Assembly (NCBI GenBank): GCA_016858145.1
Contig: JAEHOE010000074.1
Location: forward strand, 248,001 to 312,000
Length of the DNA stretch: 64,000 nt
Source of the DNA: Edaphochlamys debaryana
Taxonomy: Eukaryota > Chlorophyta > Chlorophyceae > Chlamydomonadales
Direction of reading: 5' to 3'
Made by a program: the position numbers and the translations under genes. The notes beneath the pieces were generated by a model. It did not search any database and was not told where the DNA came from. It saw only the letters and a program-made list of their open reading frames with translations. Positions 10,542 to 22,846 of the stretch are shown piece by piece; position 1 is the stretch's first letter; each line of letters opens with the position of its first letter.

Positions 10542-11566
10542 GGCGTGGGGGGTGGGTCGGAGCGCAGGGTCGGCAGGTGTAGCCGCCATGTGGCACGCAA
10601 GCAGCGAGGCCGTGGTGGGGGACGGGGGCGGGCGGCCGGTGCGGGCGGACTGGGGAGGAGGGTGGGGCGATGGGCGTGCGTGCTGCACGAGGCGGGAGGC
10701 AGTACGGGACTGCGGGAGGGCTGCACTATGTGGGGCCCTGGTAGCGGGCGGGAGGCACGCAGGCTAGCGGTGGTGTGGAGGCGCTGGGTGTGGTGGCGAG
10801 TGACCTCGCGGGGATGTGCGGTATGGAACGCGTAGGGCATGTGACGTAGGCGGAAGGCGTGATCGTGCTGCCATGCAGGCGAGGGAATTAAAGACGAAGG
10901 AAGGCGGGCAAATGGGGGCAGACCAGCGAACCGAGATGAGCAAGGTGGCAGGAGGAGCGGGACTGAGGGAGGGTTGGGCAGTCAGGGGAGGTGGTCAAGA
11001 TGGGTGGGCGTCCAGACACTGGCCGGATGGCCGGAAACTTGTAATTGCTGTTAAGTTCCACTCGTTCCACTCCACGGTCCGCTCCACTTCACGGTCAACA
11101 CTCGCCTTCGGGCATTGCTTCATGACGAGTGCGGACAGGCAACATGTGAGGCCCTCCCTAGCTCCCTAGTGGCCTCCGGCATGCTTCCGCCCCTGACTGC
11201 AGCTAGCCCAGACTGCTGAAGATAGCGACGGGCTCCGCCAGAGTGCCTGCCACAGCCTTCACTGCACCCCACTCGACATCCCCCAGAACCCAAACCTTCA
11301 GCGCGCTCTCATACAAGATACAACCTTCACTCCCAGCCCTCAGGCACTGGCAGTGCGTTTGCTCCCGCCTCAGTGCTGCGGAGGTCCGCGCCCACGGCCG
11401 CGCTCGCAGCCCCTGCAAAACGGACGTGTGTCTCTCGTGCTATGGCCTTGCCGCGGGCGGCGGTGCCCTCCTGCTCTCCCAACCCTACACCTCCAACCGT
11501 ACGCGCAACTAGTCCACAACAGTTAAACACAGACAAAGCATTTGTTCCATTCCCAGGTCCGGTCTG
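10542..11566. other. Convergent intergenic region with a candidate TGTAA poly(A) signal
   Basis: The region lies between the oxidoreductase stop and the stop of the minus-strand gene at 11567, so it holds both 3' UTRs. TGTAA at 11040-11044 (in GGAAACTTGTAATTGC) is a plausible plus-strand poly(A) signal about 500 nt after the stop, a usual 3' UTR length in chlorophytes. No gene is supported here. Confidence 0.55.
11040..11044 (+). terminator. Candidate chlorophyte poly(A) signal TGTAA for the oxidoreductase gene
   Basis: TGTAA is the established algal polyadenylation signal. This plus-strand copy lies about 500 nt beyond the oxidoreductase stop codon. Use of the signal is inferred. Confidence 0.5.
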
Positions 11567-13317
11567 TCACCCCAACGTGGAGAAGAACCCCACGGAGCCC
11601 AGGATCATCACGAACAGCGCAAACACGGGGTACCGCTGCCGCTGGGGCGGCTCGGCCGCCGCCGCCGCCGTCACGCTGGCAGTCGCCGTCCCCGCCCCCG
11701 CCGGCCCCACACCTACGCCCGGTGCTGCTGTCGCGCCGGGGCCCGCACCCGAAGCTTCAGCGGCCGCAGCGGGGTCTCCCCGAGGCATCGCTGCCGCCGT
11801 CGTGGCGGCGGCGGTCGTGGCGGCCGCCGCAGGTGCCTGGTCTGCCTTCGCAGCGCCCTTGCCCTTGCCATTGCCGCCGGCCTGCCTGACCTCATTGCCT
11901 GCCCCAGTAACTGCCGCCGCCGGTGCCGCTCCCGCCGCCTCCGCCGGCCCCTCCGGCTCGTCCTCCTCCACCACCTCCACCACCTCCTCGATCACCTCGA
12001 TCACCTCCCGGTGCTTGCGCCGGTCCCACACCTGCTGCGCCACACGCCCGCTGGTCCGGATCTGCGGCAGCGGGCGTCACGATGCAGACGAAAAGTTCGG
12101 TGGATTTGTATAGAAAGAGTCCCTTGCTAGAGCTGGCATGGCCCTGCGCCTACGGCCGAGGTGAGCGCAACACAGGCCACGCCAGGCGCCCCAAGACACC
12201 CCCAGGCACCCCGCAGGCACCCCCCAGGCACCCCGCTGCCGCCCCCAGGCCCGCACGGCACGCACCACTGTGTCGACCAGCATGTACAGCACCGTGGTCC
12301 AGGCCAGGAACTGCAGCATGACCAGCAGGCGGGGCAGCAGGCCGTAGCGCCGGTCGCCGAAGCCGCCGCCGCTGAAGACGTTGTCGGCGCCACCGCCTGG
12401 GGTGTGGAGGCGGGAGGGGTAGAGGGGGTGGCGGGAAGGGGGTGGGGTCGGAGGGACAGAGGGGGTGGCAGGCGCGTGGCGAGCGGGAGGGCAGGGGGCT
12501 TCCGGTTTTGCTGCAGGGGAGGCGAGCGTGGACGCTGAAGCAAGGGGGCACTGGGATCGCGGAGTCCCGTGGGTGGGGACCTAAGCGTCCCTGAAAACTC
12601 ACCTCTCCGTCCTCCCCTGCCGGAGCCGCCGCCGCCGGCACCCCGGCCGCCACCGCCGCGGCCCTCGCTGCCGCCGCCGTCCGACCCGCCCCCGCCGCCG
12701 CCTCCCCAGGCGCTAGCGGCGGCGTCTGACCGCCAATTCAGGTCATACTGCACACGAGCAGGCGGGAAGTGGAGCTCGCACGTCATGGTTTGCGTTGCAA
12801 TGTGGCATGTGGTGCCCCCGGCCTATGAAATGGCCCTCTGGATGTGTCCAGGGGCCTTAACACACACGGTGTCGGATGACAGGCTCTAGTCCTAAGTGCC
12901 CAGACGTGACGCGCGGCCGCCGTTCCGCTGCTGCACGCCGCGCACCTGGCTGCCCCGGGGGGGCGGAGGGATGACCAGAGAGGGCTGCACCAGCGGAGGC
13001 GGCTTGTCGTCGCCTGCACATGAAGCGGTGTAGCGGCAGGGAGTCTGGGCTAGTGGGGGGGCCGGTTGAGCCCCCTGCTGGCTCGGTATCCCTGGCGCCC
13101 CTGCTCCAGCGCTGTAAAGCCCGCTCTTCAGCCCTGAGGCGCTGGGACCCTGGAGCGTACCTTTGCCCTTGCCCTTGGCGGAGTCTCCGCTGCCCCTCGC
13201 CGACGCGGCAACTCTACAGGGCCGGTACAGGCCTGGGAGGACCGGCACAGGGTGTCGCCCGATGCCCCCGAGAGCCTCCCGCAGCCTCACACCAGGTCTA
13301 TGCAGACCCGCGCTCAT
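11567..13317 (-). CDS. Unknown two-TM protein, possibly plastid-targeted
   Basis: No family recognised. Five exons (13317-13161, 13013-12946, 12747-12603, 12396-12266, 12061-11567) join in phase to give 331 aa. The N terminus is Arg/Ala-rich and poor in acidic residues, like an algal organelle transit peptide. Residues ~75-125 are mostly Gly/Ser/Arg (an RGG-like stretch) after a short YDLNWRSD block. A first TM helix (LLVMLQFLAWTTVLYMLVDT) ends near residue 167. Next come a basic/acidic segment (WDRRKHREVIEVIEEVVEV), a long Ala-rich linker, and a second TM helix at the extreme C terminus (YPVFALFVMILGSVGFFSTL). The conserved-looking parts are the two helices and the segment between exons 4 and 5. 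A tail-anchored membrane role is inference. Confidence 0.7.
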
Positions 13318-13738
13318 GAGGCCGAAGCGACCAGGAACAGCGTTCAGTGCGCCGGAACGATGATGTGAGGGTAGCTACTAGCAAGCGGATCGTGGGTAGC
13401 TCTAGCAGGTGAGGCGTGTGACTCTTTGCTGGAGTTAGGACTGTGACAGAGGGCGCCAAGCTGCCGACAGTACCGACGCGGTTGGTCCCCGCAATCGCGA
13501 GGCAGGCACCGATGAGCAGGTGCGCTGCCCCGCACAGCAGCATCAACGCAATCACACACACACACGGTGCCCATGGTCAGGGATGACTGCGAGCTAACGC
13601 GTGCGCGCCCCCGCCATCCGCACAAAACAGATGCGGCAAGGTGCACCCGGTTGCTCGCTCGTCTACTTTCTGCCATGAATGCAAATGACTAGAGCTCTTC
13701 AGGGCAGGAACCGATAGCGACCGGCTACAGCGGGAAGG
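13318..13738. promoter_or_regulatory. Shared divergent promoter region with a short CA repeat
   Basis: 421 bp between the start codons of the minus-strand two-TM gene and the plus-strand SR-type gene. A (CA)n tract sits at about 13552-13563. No TATA box or other definite element was identified. The assignment rests on gene orientation. Confidence 0.45.
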
Positions 13739-16700
13739 ATGAGCGCTGCGCAGCGCGAGCCTGAACCCGCCGCTTGGGCCGCTGGGCCGCTGGCAAGTGG
13801 CTATGAGCCTCAGCTGCCATGGCCTCCGAATCCGGCTGCGGCGCTCCAACGGCGCCTGGCGCAGATTTCTGCCAACGAGCTGCGAAGCCAGACACGCCAC
13901 ATGCTGGACAGCCAGGCCCGCGTCGAGCTCGCGACTCGGCTGACGATGCAGCTGCTGGGCGGCAGCGGGGCCGGGGGCGGCCTGGCAGCGTCCATGCTGG
14001 CGGCGGTGGAGTCGTGGGGTCCGTCCCATGGCCGCCCTCCGCCCCTCCCAGCCCCGCTGCCAAGCGACGTCCCTCTCGCGGCCATTCCCCCCCTCCCGCC
14101 CCTGCTGCCTGAAGCGGGTCCAGGCCCCCAGCTGCCATCCACCCTGGACCTGGAGGCCCAGCAGCTGAGGCAGCGCAGGGCCGCGCTGCTGAGGGCCCGA
14201 GAGCAGGCCGCCCAGCGCCTCTCGCAGCTGAGCGCCCAGGCCGCCGCCGCCGCGGCCGAGCTCGCGGCCGCCACGGCCGCCGCCGGAGAGCACGCAGCTC
14301 CTCCACCCGCACCGCCCACAGCGCCGCTTCCAGCGCCAGCCCCCGCGGAGGCCGCATCACCTTCGGCCGCGGCCGGACCCCCGCTGAGGCCCAGCCCCCA
14401 TCCCGCCCCCCACCTCCCCCTTGTGGACCCACAGCCCCCACCGGAGCCGCCACTGCCCCGTCCACCACCCCCACCGGCGCTCAGCCCCCAGGTGGCCGAG
14501 TACGAGGCGCTGCGGCTCCGCGCGCGCGGCTCCGTGGCGCACATCCTCACCGCCGCATCCCCGCTGTTGCTCTCGGGGCAGCCCGGGGTGAGGCCCCTGC
14601 TGGAGCAGCTGCGCAGCGCCGTGGGCCTCCCCGCGGACGCCCAGGCGGTGGCGGCCGTGGCGGCGGCAGCGAGGGCGCGGGCGGCGGCCAGCGGGGCGGC
14701 GGCCGGGGCGGCGGCGGCGGGAGCGGGGCAGGAGGCCTCGCCCCCGCCACAGGGCACGTGGACGCTGGTGCAGGAGGGCATGCCGGCGGCGGAGGGGGAG
14801 GCGGGTGCGGGGACCGAGGAGGGGGCTGGGGGAGACGCAGCGGCGGCCGCGGCACCTGCCGGGGGCACGGAGGGGGCTCGGGAGGGCGCTGAGGGCGGGG
14901 CGGGGCCGGCAGCTGCGGTGGCCGTGGCTGAGGTGGAGACCTCGGGGGCTGGCGCGCAGGGAGCCTCCGTTGGGAGCCCCGGGCGGACGCAGGCGGGGCG
15001 CGGTGCGGCGCGGTCCGCCCGGGGGCGGCGGCTGCCTGGTCTGGTGCAGCTGCGGCAACAGATCGAGAGCGAGGCAGGGGCCAGGCAGAAACACGGGCTG
15101 GGCCAGGGGCAGGGGCAGGGGCAGCAGGCGGGGACCGCCGCCACCGCTTCGGGCGCTGCGCAGGCCCAGGGCGGCCAGTTGCGGCGGCGGTGGGGCCCCC
15201 CGGCCGCGGAGCACAAGCGGGCGGCGTCCGGGTCGCCCCCGCCTCCGAACGTGCCGGCGCCGTCAGCGGCAGCGGAGCCGGGGGTGCCCACAGGGGCTGT
15301 GGAAGCGCAGGCGCCTGCGGCTGCACCGGCGCCGGCGGAGGCCCCGCCGCAGGCCCCGCCGCCGACAGCAAAGCCAGACCAGTCCGCACCGCAGCCGGCG
15401 GAGGTGGCGGTGCAGCAGCCAGCTCCGGTGGCGGCAGCAGCGGCAGCAGCACCGGCAGCCGAGCGGCCTCGGGCAGCTGGCCCTGGCGCTACTGCCATAG
15501 CAGACGCCACAGCCGCGGAGCCGAGGGCCTCCGCCGCCGTTGCGGCTGCAGGGGGCTCCGCCAGGCAGGCCCCGCCGCCGAAGAAAGCGGCGGAGGCCGC
15601 AGCGGCGGTCCCTGGCAGCAGCCGCACGGCGGGCGCTGAGCTAAGTCGGCGGGCCAGCGCCGCCGGCAGCTCAGGTGCTGTCGGCAAGCCAAGAGACGCC
15701 CCCGCCCGGGCCCGCCCTCCGTCCAAGTCCCCGTCTCGCTACCGCTCCCGCTCCCGCGCCGTTAGTCGCGGCGCCCGGGGCTCTCGGTCCCGGTCCCGCA
15801 GCCGCGACCGCAGGCGGTCCAGCAGCGCCGGGCGGACCTCCAGCAGCACCAGCACTAGCAGCCGCAGCCGCAGCCGGGGCCGGGGCCGCAGCCGGGGCCG
15901 GGGCCGGAGCGCGGGGCGGCAGGCAACCACCACGAGCCGCAGCGCACGGCAGTCGGGGGAGCGAGGCGGCGACCGGCGGCCATCGGAGCGGGCTGCGGCT
16001 GCGGGGCGTGAGGCGGACCGCGCGGCCGCCGAGCGGCAGCGGCAGCGGGAGGGGGAGAGGGAGCGGGAACGGGAGGCCCTCCGTGAGCGTGAGCGGCTGC
16101 GGGAAAGGGAGCGGGAACGAGAAAAGGAGAGGGAGCGGGACCGCGAGAAGGAGCGGGAACGTCAACGCGCCTCCGAGCGAGAGCGAGAGCGGGAGACTGA
16201 GCGGGAGAAGGAGCGAGCTCGGGAGAGGGAGGCTCGGTACAGGTGCGTGGGGGGGGGCTGGGCTCTGTGGTGGTGGGTCATGCGGCCTGCGGTTTACGGT
16301 GAAGCTCCTGCCTGGCATTGTTTATTCACTGCTATCATCTCTTACTCTTCTTGCGCTAATGCCTGTCTCGCTCACCGCGTTTTGTTTTCCCAGGACCGCC
16401 GAGCGCAACCCCCGCGACTCCACATCCGCTGGCGGCGCCGGCCGGGCCCGGTCCCGCAGCCGTGACCGCACCCGCAACGACCGCAGCCCCGGCCCCGCTC
16501 GAGGCAAAGGGACCCGCAGCCCCAGCCCCGGGCCTGCTCGGGTCCGAAGGGCCCGTAGCCCCAGCCCCGGCCCGGCCCGGGGACGTGGCGCCCGCAGCCC
16601 CAGCCCCGGCGCCGCCCGCGCCCGCGCCGCCAGCCCCCGGCCCTCCAACGCTGACCGCGGCAAGGCCCCGGCGGAACGAGGCCGCGAGCCCGGCCCCCGT

Positions 16701-19700
16701 CGCACGGGGCAGGCGGGGCGGGCCGACTCGAGCAGCGACGAGGACCGCCACCGGCGGAGGGCCCCCGGGCGGGAGGACGACGCCAGGCAGGGGCCGAGGC
16801 CCGGCGCCGGCGGAAGAGGTGGCGGCGCGGAGGGCGGACGGGAGGTCCGCAGGTCGAGCCCGGAGCGGCGCCCGGCGGCGGCAGCTGTTGCGGCAGAGAG
16901 CGATGTGGAGTCTGGGGAGCTCGCGGCGGCTCCGGCCGAGACCGGGGAGGAGGGGGAGGTAGCGCCCAGCCCGCTCCGCCCGCCCGCCCCCACCCGTGGC
17001 CCTGCCGCAGCCAAAGCCCCGCGGCCACAGTCGCCGGGGCGGCAGGCGAGGACCGGGCGTGAGACGGGCCCTGGCAAGGCACCAGCAGCTGAGCCGGCGA
17101 GCGGCCCCACGCGCCAGCCTGCGGGAAAGGCACCGGCGCCGGCAACCGCACGACCGCCGGCAACCGAGGCCACCGCGAAGGCGAAGGAGGCTGTGGTTGC
17201 GGCGGCTAAGGCTCCAGCAGACGCGCCCGCAGGGCCTGCGGCCGGGGATGCGGAGGACATCGACATGGACGTATCCTCGTCCCCGACTCGGGGACAACCC
17301 GTCACGAGCGGTGCGGCAACTGCGCCGCCGCCGCCGCCTGCGTCCCCGCCACCGCCACCGCCACCGCCGGAAGCTGCCGCCTCCGCCGGAGCCCCCAGCG
17401 CCGCTGCGGCCGCCAACGACGCGCCGGCTCCGCCCAGTGCCCACCAGCTGCTCACGCTCACGCTCCTGCCCCACCCGCAAGCCCACGGCGTCCGTACTGC
17501 CCGCGCCTCCTCCTTCGCCCAGACCGCGCCCGCGTTGCCGCCGCCCCACCCGCAGCCCTCCCAGCCCGCGGCCACCGCTGGGGACGCGTCCAAGCACCGC
17601 GCCCCGTCCTTGGCCGTCGTCCCCATCGGAACCTTCCGCCCCGTCACGGTCAAGCCCCGCAAGGAGGCCTCACATGTGGCCGGCGAAGGGCGCGGGAGCC
17701 CACCCCCAGGCGACCCGCCCCTGCCGTCGCAGCCGCCGCAACAGCCGCCGCCGCCGCCACCACCGGATGCGCCGCCGCTGCCGCCGCCAGGGGCTCCCCC
17801 GCCACCCGAGGCGCCCTACCCCCCCAGCTTCTACGGCGCCCCCCCGCCCCAGGCCTACCCCCCCGCCGGCGACTACAACCCTCCCCACCCCCCGCCTCAT
17901 CACCAGCCCCAGTACGGCGAGCACCCCCACATGCACCCGCACGCGCCGCCCTACGCCCCCGCCTACCCACCCTCCCACCCCCACCCTCACCCCCACCCGC
18001 ACCCGTATCCACACCAAGGCGCCGGAGGCCCCCCCGTGCCTCCCCCGCACCCCCCGCCCTTCCCGCCTGCTGTCCCCCCCCGGCCCCGCATGGACCAGGA
18101 CCGCTTCCCCGCCCCCAGCGGCCCCGGGCCCCTGCCGGGGGTGCCCCTGCCCGTCATTGAGCCGCCCCCGCCTGGGCCGTGGCAGGGGGGCGGGCCCGGT
18201 CCTCACGGTCAGCACGGTGGGTACGGTCCGCCGGGGCCGTACCCAGGAGCGCCGCCGCCTCCGGGCCCGTTTGGGCCCGGCGGCCAGGGGCCCCGGCCCA
18301 TGGTCTCGGCGCTTCCGCCGGTGCAGCCGCTGGCCCCAGCGGTGCATTGGCGCCCGGGGCCGCCACCTCCAGCTCCGCCGCCGCTTCCGCCCTCGCCGCC
18401 GGCCCAATCGGCGGAGCCGCACGAGCGGGGCCGCCCGAAGCAAGACCGCCGCGGCTCGGACCGCGACAGGGACCGGCAGCGGGAGCGGGAGCGGGAGCAG
18501 GAGCGGGGGAGGCAGCCACAGGGGGACCGAGTGCAGGGGGACCCAGGGCGGGGGTCAGGCCGGGACCAGGGCCAGGGCGAGGGCGGCGGCGGCGCGGTCC
18601 GGCGAGAGGAGCGGGCGCCACAGCACGAGCGGGACCGGGGCCGGGACCTCCGGCAGCGCAGCCGCTCGCCCCCACCCCCGCGCCAGCGGCGCTCTCCTCC
18701 GAGAGCGGAGCAGCAGCACCGACGGCCCGGCCCCGCTGAGCCTCAAGCCGCGGGGCCCGGCCCGGCGGCCTCCGCTGCGGTCTCGGAGGACGGCAACAAG
18801 CAGCGGGAGGCAGTGGCTGCCGCTGCCGCTGCGACGTCGGCGACGGCTGCGCGCGACGCAGCGCCATTGGAGCGTCCAGCGCCAAAGGCGGCGGAGGCGG
18901 CGATGGCGCCGGCGTCTACAACGTCATCGCCGCCTGTACCGGCGCCCGAGCCCGCACCCACGCCTCAGTCAGCGCCCCCGGCCGCGCCGGCCCCTGTTGC
19001 CCCGCAGGCGCCCGCAAGCGCCGTGGAGACCCCGGCTGCCCCTGCGCCGCTGGCTGCCGCGAAGACGGCCGGGCCCCCGCCGGACGCCGCTCTGGTTGCT
19101 GCGCCGCCGCTCACTCAGCCCCCTGCCGCTACGCCGCCGTCAGCTCCACCGCCGCCGCTGCTGCAGGCCGAAGTGCCGCCGCAGGCCCCCGCCGGGCCGC
19201 CGCCGGCTCGTCCCGCCGCCCCCGCCGCAGGCCCGCCCGTGACGCTGGCGGGCTCCGTGCTCGCGCTCATATCGGCCCAGGCGGACGCAGCCATGAAGGC
19301 CGCGGCAGTGCGGGCCGCCGCCGCGGTGGCGCGCATGAGAGCGGCCCAGAGCGCCCAAGACGCCAAGGCCGCGGGCTCCGCTGCTGCGGCGCCGCCACCG
19401 GCGGCGCAGCCGCCAGCAGCCTCCGCCAAGCCAAGTGCCGCTGGTGTGGACCCCCAGCCTGGTGACGACGCTGCCGCCAAGGCGGGGCCGGGCCAGGCCG
19501 GGCCGCCGGCCAAGCGTCCACGCGTTGAGTGGTCCGCGCCCCCGGCGCCAGCCGAGCCCGCCGCCGCTGGGGCGCTCTCCCCGCAGCGGCGGCGCTCGAG
19601 CAGCGGCGCCGGCGGTGGCGCCGGAGACGGGAGAAGCGGCGGTGGGGCTGCCCTGTCCCGGTCCCCCAGCGCTGGGCGCCAGCGTGCGCGTGTTGAGTGG

Positions 19701-21905
19701 AAAGAGCTGCCGCCACCGGTCGTTGGCGACGGCGGCTTGGACGCGCTGTTGGCAGCCAAGAAGGCTCAGGCCCAGGCCCCAGCCGAGGCCCAGGGCGGGC
19801 CCCAGGCCCAGGCCCAGGCCGCGGTGCCGCAGGACAAGAAAGCTCCGAACACCGAGCATGGGGATGCAAAGGCGGTCCGGAGCAGGAGCAAGGAGGTTCC
19901 CGAGCAAGGGCAGCGGAGCCGGCGGGAGCGCAGCCGCAGCCAGAGCCGCGAGCGGAGCAGGAGCAAGGGGCACGGGAGGGGCCGGAGCCATAGCCGGAGC
20001 CGAAGCCGTGACCGCCGGGGGAGCGGGGCCGGCGGCGGCGCGGCGGCAGCGGGCGGAGCACGAGGGTCAGGAGGCGGGGGCTCGGCTGAGCCCCAGACAT
20101 CGGGCGCAATCAAGCACGCTAAGATTGAGTGGAAGGCAATTCCGCCGCCAGCGGATGGCGGCGGGGCCCTGAAGGCGCTGCCTCCCAAGGCCGGGGGCCA
20201 GGCGCGCGAAGCCGGCAAGCCGGACGAGGGGCGCAGGCGGGGCAGCAGCAAGGAGCGGCGGGGGCCCCGGGAGCGCAGCCGCAGCCGCAGCCGGAGCCGC
20301 GAGCGCCGGCGCAGCCCTGTGAGGAGCCCGGGCTCGGCGGATGAGCGCCGGGCTCGGGAGCGGCTGGACGAGGCGCTGCATAAGGAGCGGCAGCGGGACC
20401 GGGAGAGGGAGCGGGAGCGGGAACGGCAGCGAGACAAGGAGCGAGAGCGCGAAAGGGAGAAGGAGAAGGAGCGGCAAAGGCAGGAGGAGATGGACAAGGC
20501 CAAGGAGAGGGAGCGGGAGGCTGAGCTGGAGAAGCTGCGGGCGCAGATACGGACAAAGGAGGAGGAGGCCAAGCGGCGGAGGGAAGCGACCAAGGCCGCT
20601 GGGGCCAAGCCCGCCGCCCCAGCAGACGACAAGGCGCAGACCAAGTCGCGCAGCAGCGGCGGCGGAGCTGGGGGCAGCACCGGAGGGGCAGGAGGCAGCG
20701 CCGGGAAAGGAGGGGTCGCATCGGGGTCGGCAGCCCACAAGGGCAGTGCCGGCGGCGGCTCCTCCGTCCGGGACCCCGGAGGCGGCCAGGGCGCGGCCCG
20801 CAGCCAGCGGCCGCCACTCAACACCATCGCCCCCGGCCGCACCTCCTCGACGCCTCGCGGTGGAGGCGGGGGCGGGGGCGGAGGCCCCGCTTCTGCCCCG
20901 TCGAAGTCCTCGCCTCCCAGCGCGTCCGCCACAGCAGCAGCCGCGGCCCCGGCCCCGGCCTCGGCGAAGCCCGCTGACGCGCCCCACCCCTCGGTTACCG
21001 CAGCGGCGGCCAAGCCCGCGGCGGAGGGCAGCGGCGGAGGCGGAGGCGCTGCCGTGCAGGCAGGGGCCGGCGCTGGCGGGGCCGGCGATCGCAGCGGCGG
21101 AACGGAAGGCGGAGGTGGCGGCGGAGGCGACGTCAGTCCGAGCGGCCCGAGGGCGGCGTCCCCTTCGGCCCGCCCCTCCCTGCTCAAGCCGCCGCCGCCG
21201 CCTGCCGCGCAGGTGGTGGCGGAGGCGCAGGCGGCCGTGGCAGCGCAGCTGCGCCGCTTCGACCCACAGGACTCCTTCCAGGGCCTCTTCCCGCCCGCGA
21301 CAATCGCACCGCCCACAGGCGCGGCACCGGCGGCAACCGACGGCGGCGGCAGTGGCGGTGGCGGCAGCGGTGGCGGCAGCGGTGGCGGCGGCGGTGGCGG
21401 TGGCGTCGCGGTGGAGATGGGGGCCGGCGGCCCAATGCTCCAACTGTCGGGCAAGCAGCGGAAAGCCATGAACCGGGTTGAGAAGTACCAGCGGCGGCTG
21501 GCGGAGCAGCGCCCACATGCGCCGCCGCAGCCCTCCCCGTACGACATCGTATGGGCTGCCAACCTGCCGCACGGGGGCCCCGGCCACAACCCCCACGGGG
21601 GGGAGCCGCGGGGGGGGCCACTCACACACGCCCGGCCGCCGCACGCCTACAACTCGCTGATGCCACACTCGCACGGGCACAGGGACCCGTACTCCCAGGG
21701 CCTTATGCACGGGGGTCTTAACCCGCACATGCAGCGGCCGCCGTCCCTAATCTTCCCGCCAGGGCAGGGGGGGCCCGCTGCACACCCGTCCATGCATCCG
21801 GGCTTCGGGATGGACGGCGGCGGGCCGATGCGGCAGCTGGCAGGCGCCCAGGCGGCCATGCAGCAGAACTTCCCGCCCCCCCTGCCGCCCGGTCCTCAGT
21901 GGTAG
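13739..21905 (+). CDS. Giant SR/RE- and Pro/Ala-rich protein, probably a nuclear splicing-type factor
   Basis: Two exons (13739-16242, 16394-21905) encode 2,671 aa, interrupted by one 151-bp intron. The N terminus (residues ~36-73) has a helical block ending QARVELATRLTMQLL. Residues ~660-730 are an RS domain (SRSRSRDRRRSSS type), and ~767-833 a long Arg-Glu/Lys-Glu stretch. More RSPSPGP repeats start exon 2. Residues ~1130-1510 are Pro/His-rich. A motif with core [VI]EW and usually PPP occurs three times (~1876, ~1932, ~2075: RVEWSAPPAP, RVEWKELPPP, KIEWKAIPPP), two of them followed by ALLAAKK or ALPPK. A charged helix lies near 2150-2230, and a compact basic motif (SGKQRKAMNRVEKYQRRLAEQ) near 2520. 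RS domains usually mean SR-protein-kinase phosphorylation and nuclear speckle location; no RRM or other fold is visible, so function is inference. Confidence 0.8.
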
Positions 21906-22527
21906 CGCGGATGGGAGCAGCGGTCGGCAGGCAGGCGCCAGCGTAGCTAGGGGCGGTGTGATTTGATGGCGGGCTGGGTGGTAGGCGACGTCGGTATGCA
22001 GGTTAAGGGGTTATGCTAGATGACGCGTACGCCAATGGACACACGCCATGGCCGATGTGTTCTGAGGACTTGAGGATAGGCGCCTAAGCGAGCTTGAAGG
22101 CCAGACGGAATAGGCGTTGAGGTAGGAGTTTGGACAAGAGTTTCCCGTCGCCTGCCTGCCGACTTAAGTGCAGGGGCTGGGCCCTGCTGGGCCATGTTTC
22201 AGGGAAGTCGTTCGAGACATGTTATTTTGGGAACGATGACATGAGGTGTAGCTTCAGAGCAGGGCACAGCGCGAGGAATACTCCTGTTGATACCCGCCTC
22301 CAGACCTGGCTGGGCCGGCGTGGGCAGGGGTGGGCGTGGGACGTGGGGCTTACTGAGAATCTGAGACCGATCCTGCGCTCCTGCCTTAGGGGTTTAGGCT
22401 CTGCAGGGCTGTCTTTTGCCACAGCATTCGACATTCAGGCTGGCCTGTCTCGACGGGCCTCACCACCAGCCTTCATGCGACCATGCCTGCGCTAGCCGGC
22501 CCTGCGAAGCCGGGTCCCGCGAGTGCA
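21906..22527. other. Intergenic region, 3' flank of the giant SR-type gene
   Basis: About 620 bp without a supportable gene. It must contain the 3' UTR of the plus-strand SR-type gene and the 3' flank of the minus-strand fragment at 22528. No TGTAA was seen. Confidence 0.5.
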
Positions 22528-22801
22528 TCAGCGGTTGGAGTTTAGGGGCGGGGGGGGGCGGCGGCAGCCGGGCAGGCCCTTGCCGGCAAGGACTTCGTCT
22601 TGGACGCGACGAGGGGGGCTGCCAAGCGGCCGTGTCGCGGGTGTGATTGGCACGAACCGTTCCGCTGCGCAGATATCACACCCAGAGGACACCAGCGCGC
22701 ATACATACCTCGTAGACCATCCGCGCGCTTGCCCATGTACTGGTAGAAGAAGCTGTCGAGGGAGGATGTTGCGACAAAGTAGGCCGGCGCGCGCCACAGG
22801 C
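22528..22801 (-). pseudogene. 3'-terminal gene fragment (two exons, no start)
   Basis: Two minus-strand exons join in phase: 22801-22709 (AYFVATSSLDSFFYQYMGKR) and 22664-22528 (ERFVPITPATRPLG), ending in a stop. The first is bounded by an AAG acceptor and a GTATGT donor, the second by a GCGCAG acceptor. An in-frame stop lies just upstream of the first exon. Any earlier exons would have to overlap the glycosyltransferase gene that starts at 22847 on the other strand. The simplest reading is the 3' end of a gene whose 5' part was cut off or replaced when the glycosyltransferase array arrived. The family was not recognised. Confidence 0.45.
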
Positions 22802-22846
22802 CTTAGAGCACCGCGGCAGTAGGACTAGAGCGTGTCCGATCAAGCA

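Noticed and set aside
13810..15726. 638-codon open frame on the minus strand
   Set aside because: Antisense shadow of the G+C-rich SR-type gene; the plus strand has the continuous frame, RS repeats and matching splice junction.
16996..19242. 748-codon plus-strand frame overlapping the SR-type gene
   Set aside because: Alternative frame of the same low-complexity DNA; it lacks the intron junction and yields only Arg/Pro/Leu runs.
19766..21728. Two long minus-strand frames near the end of the SR-type gene
   Set aside because: Shadows of repetitive coding sequence, no splice logic or motifs.
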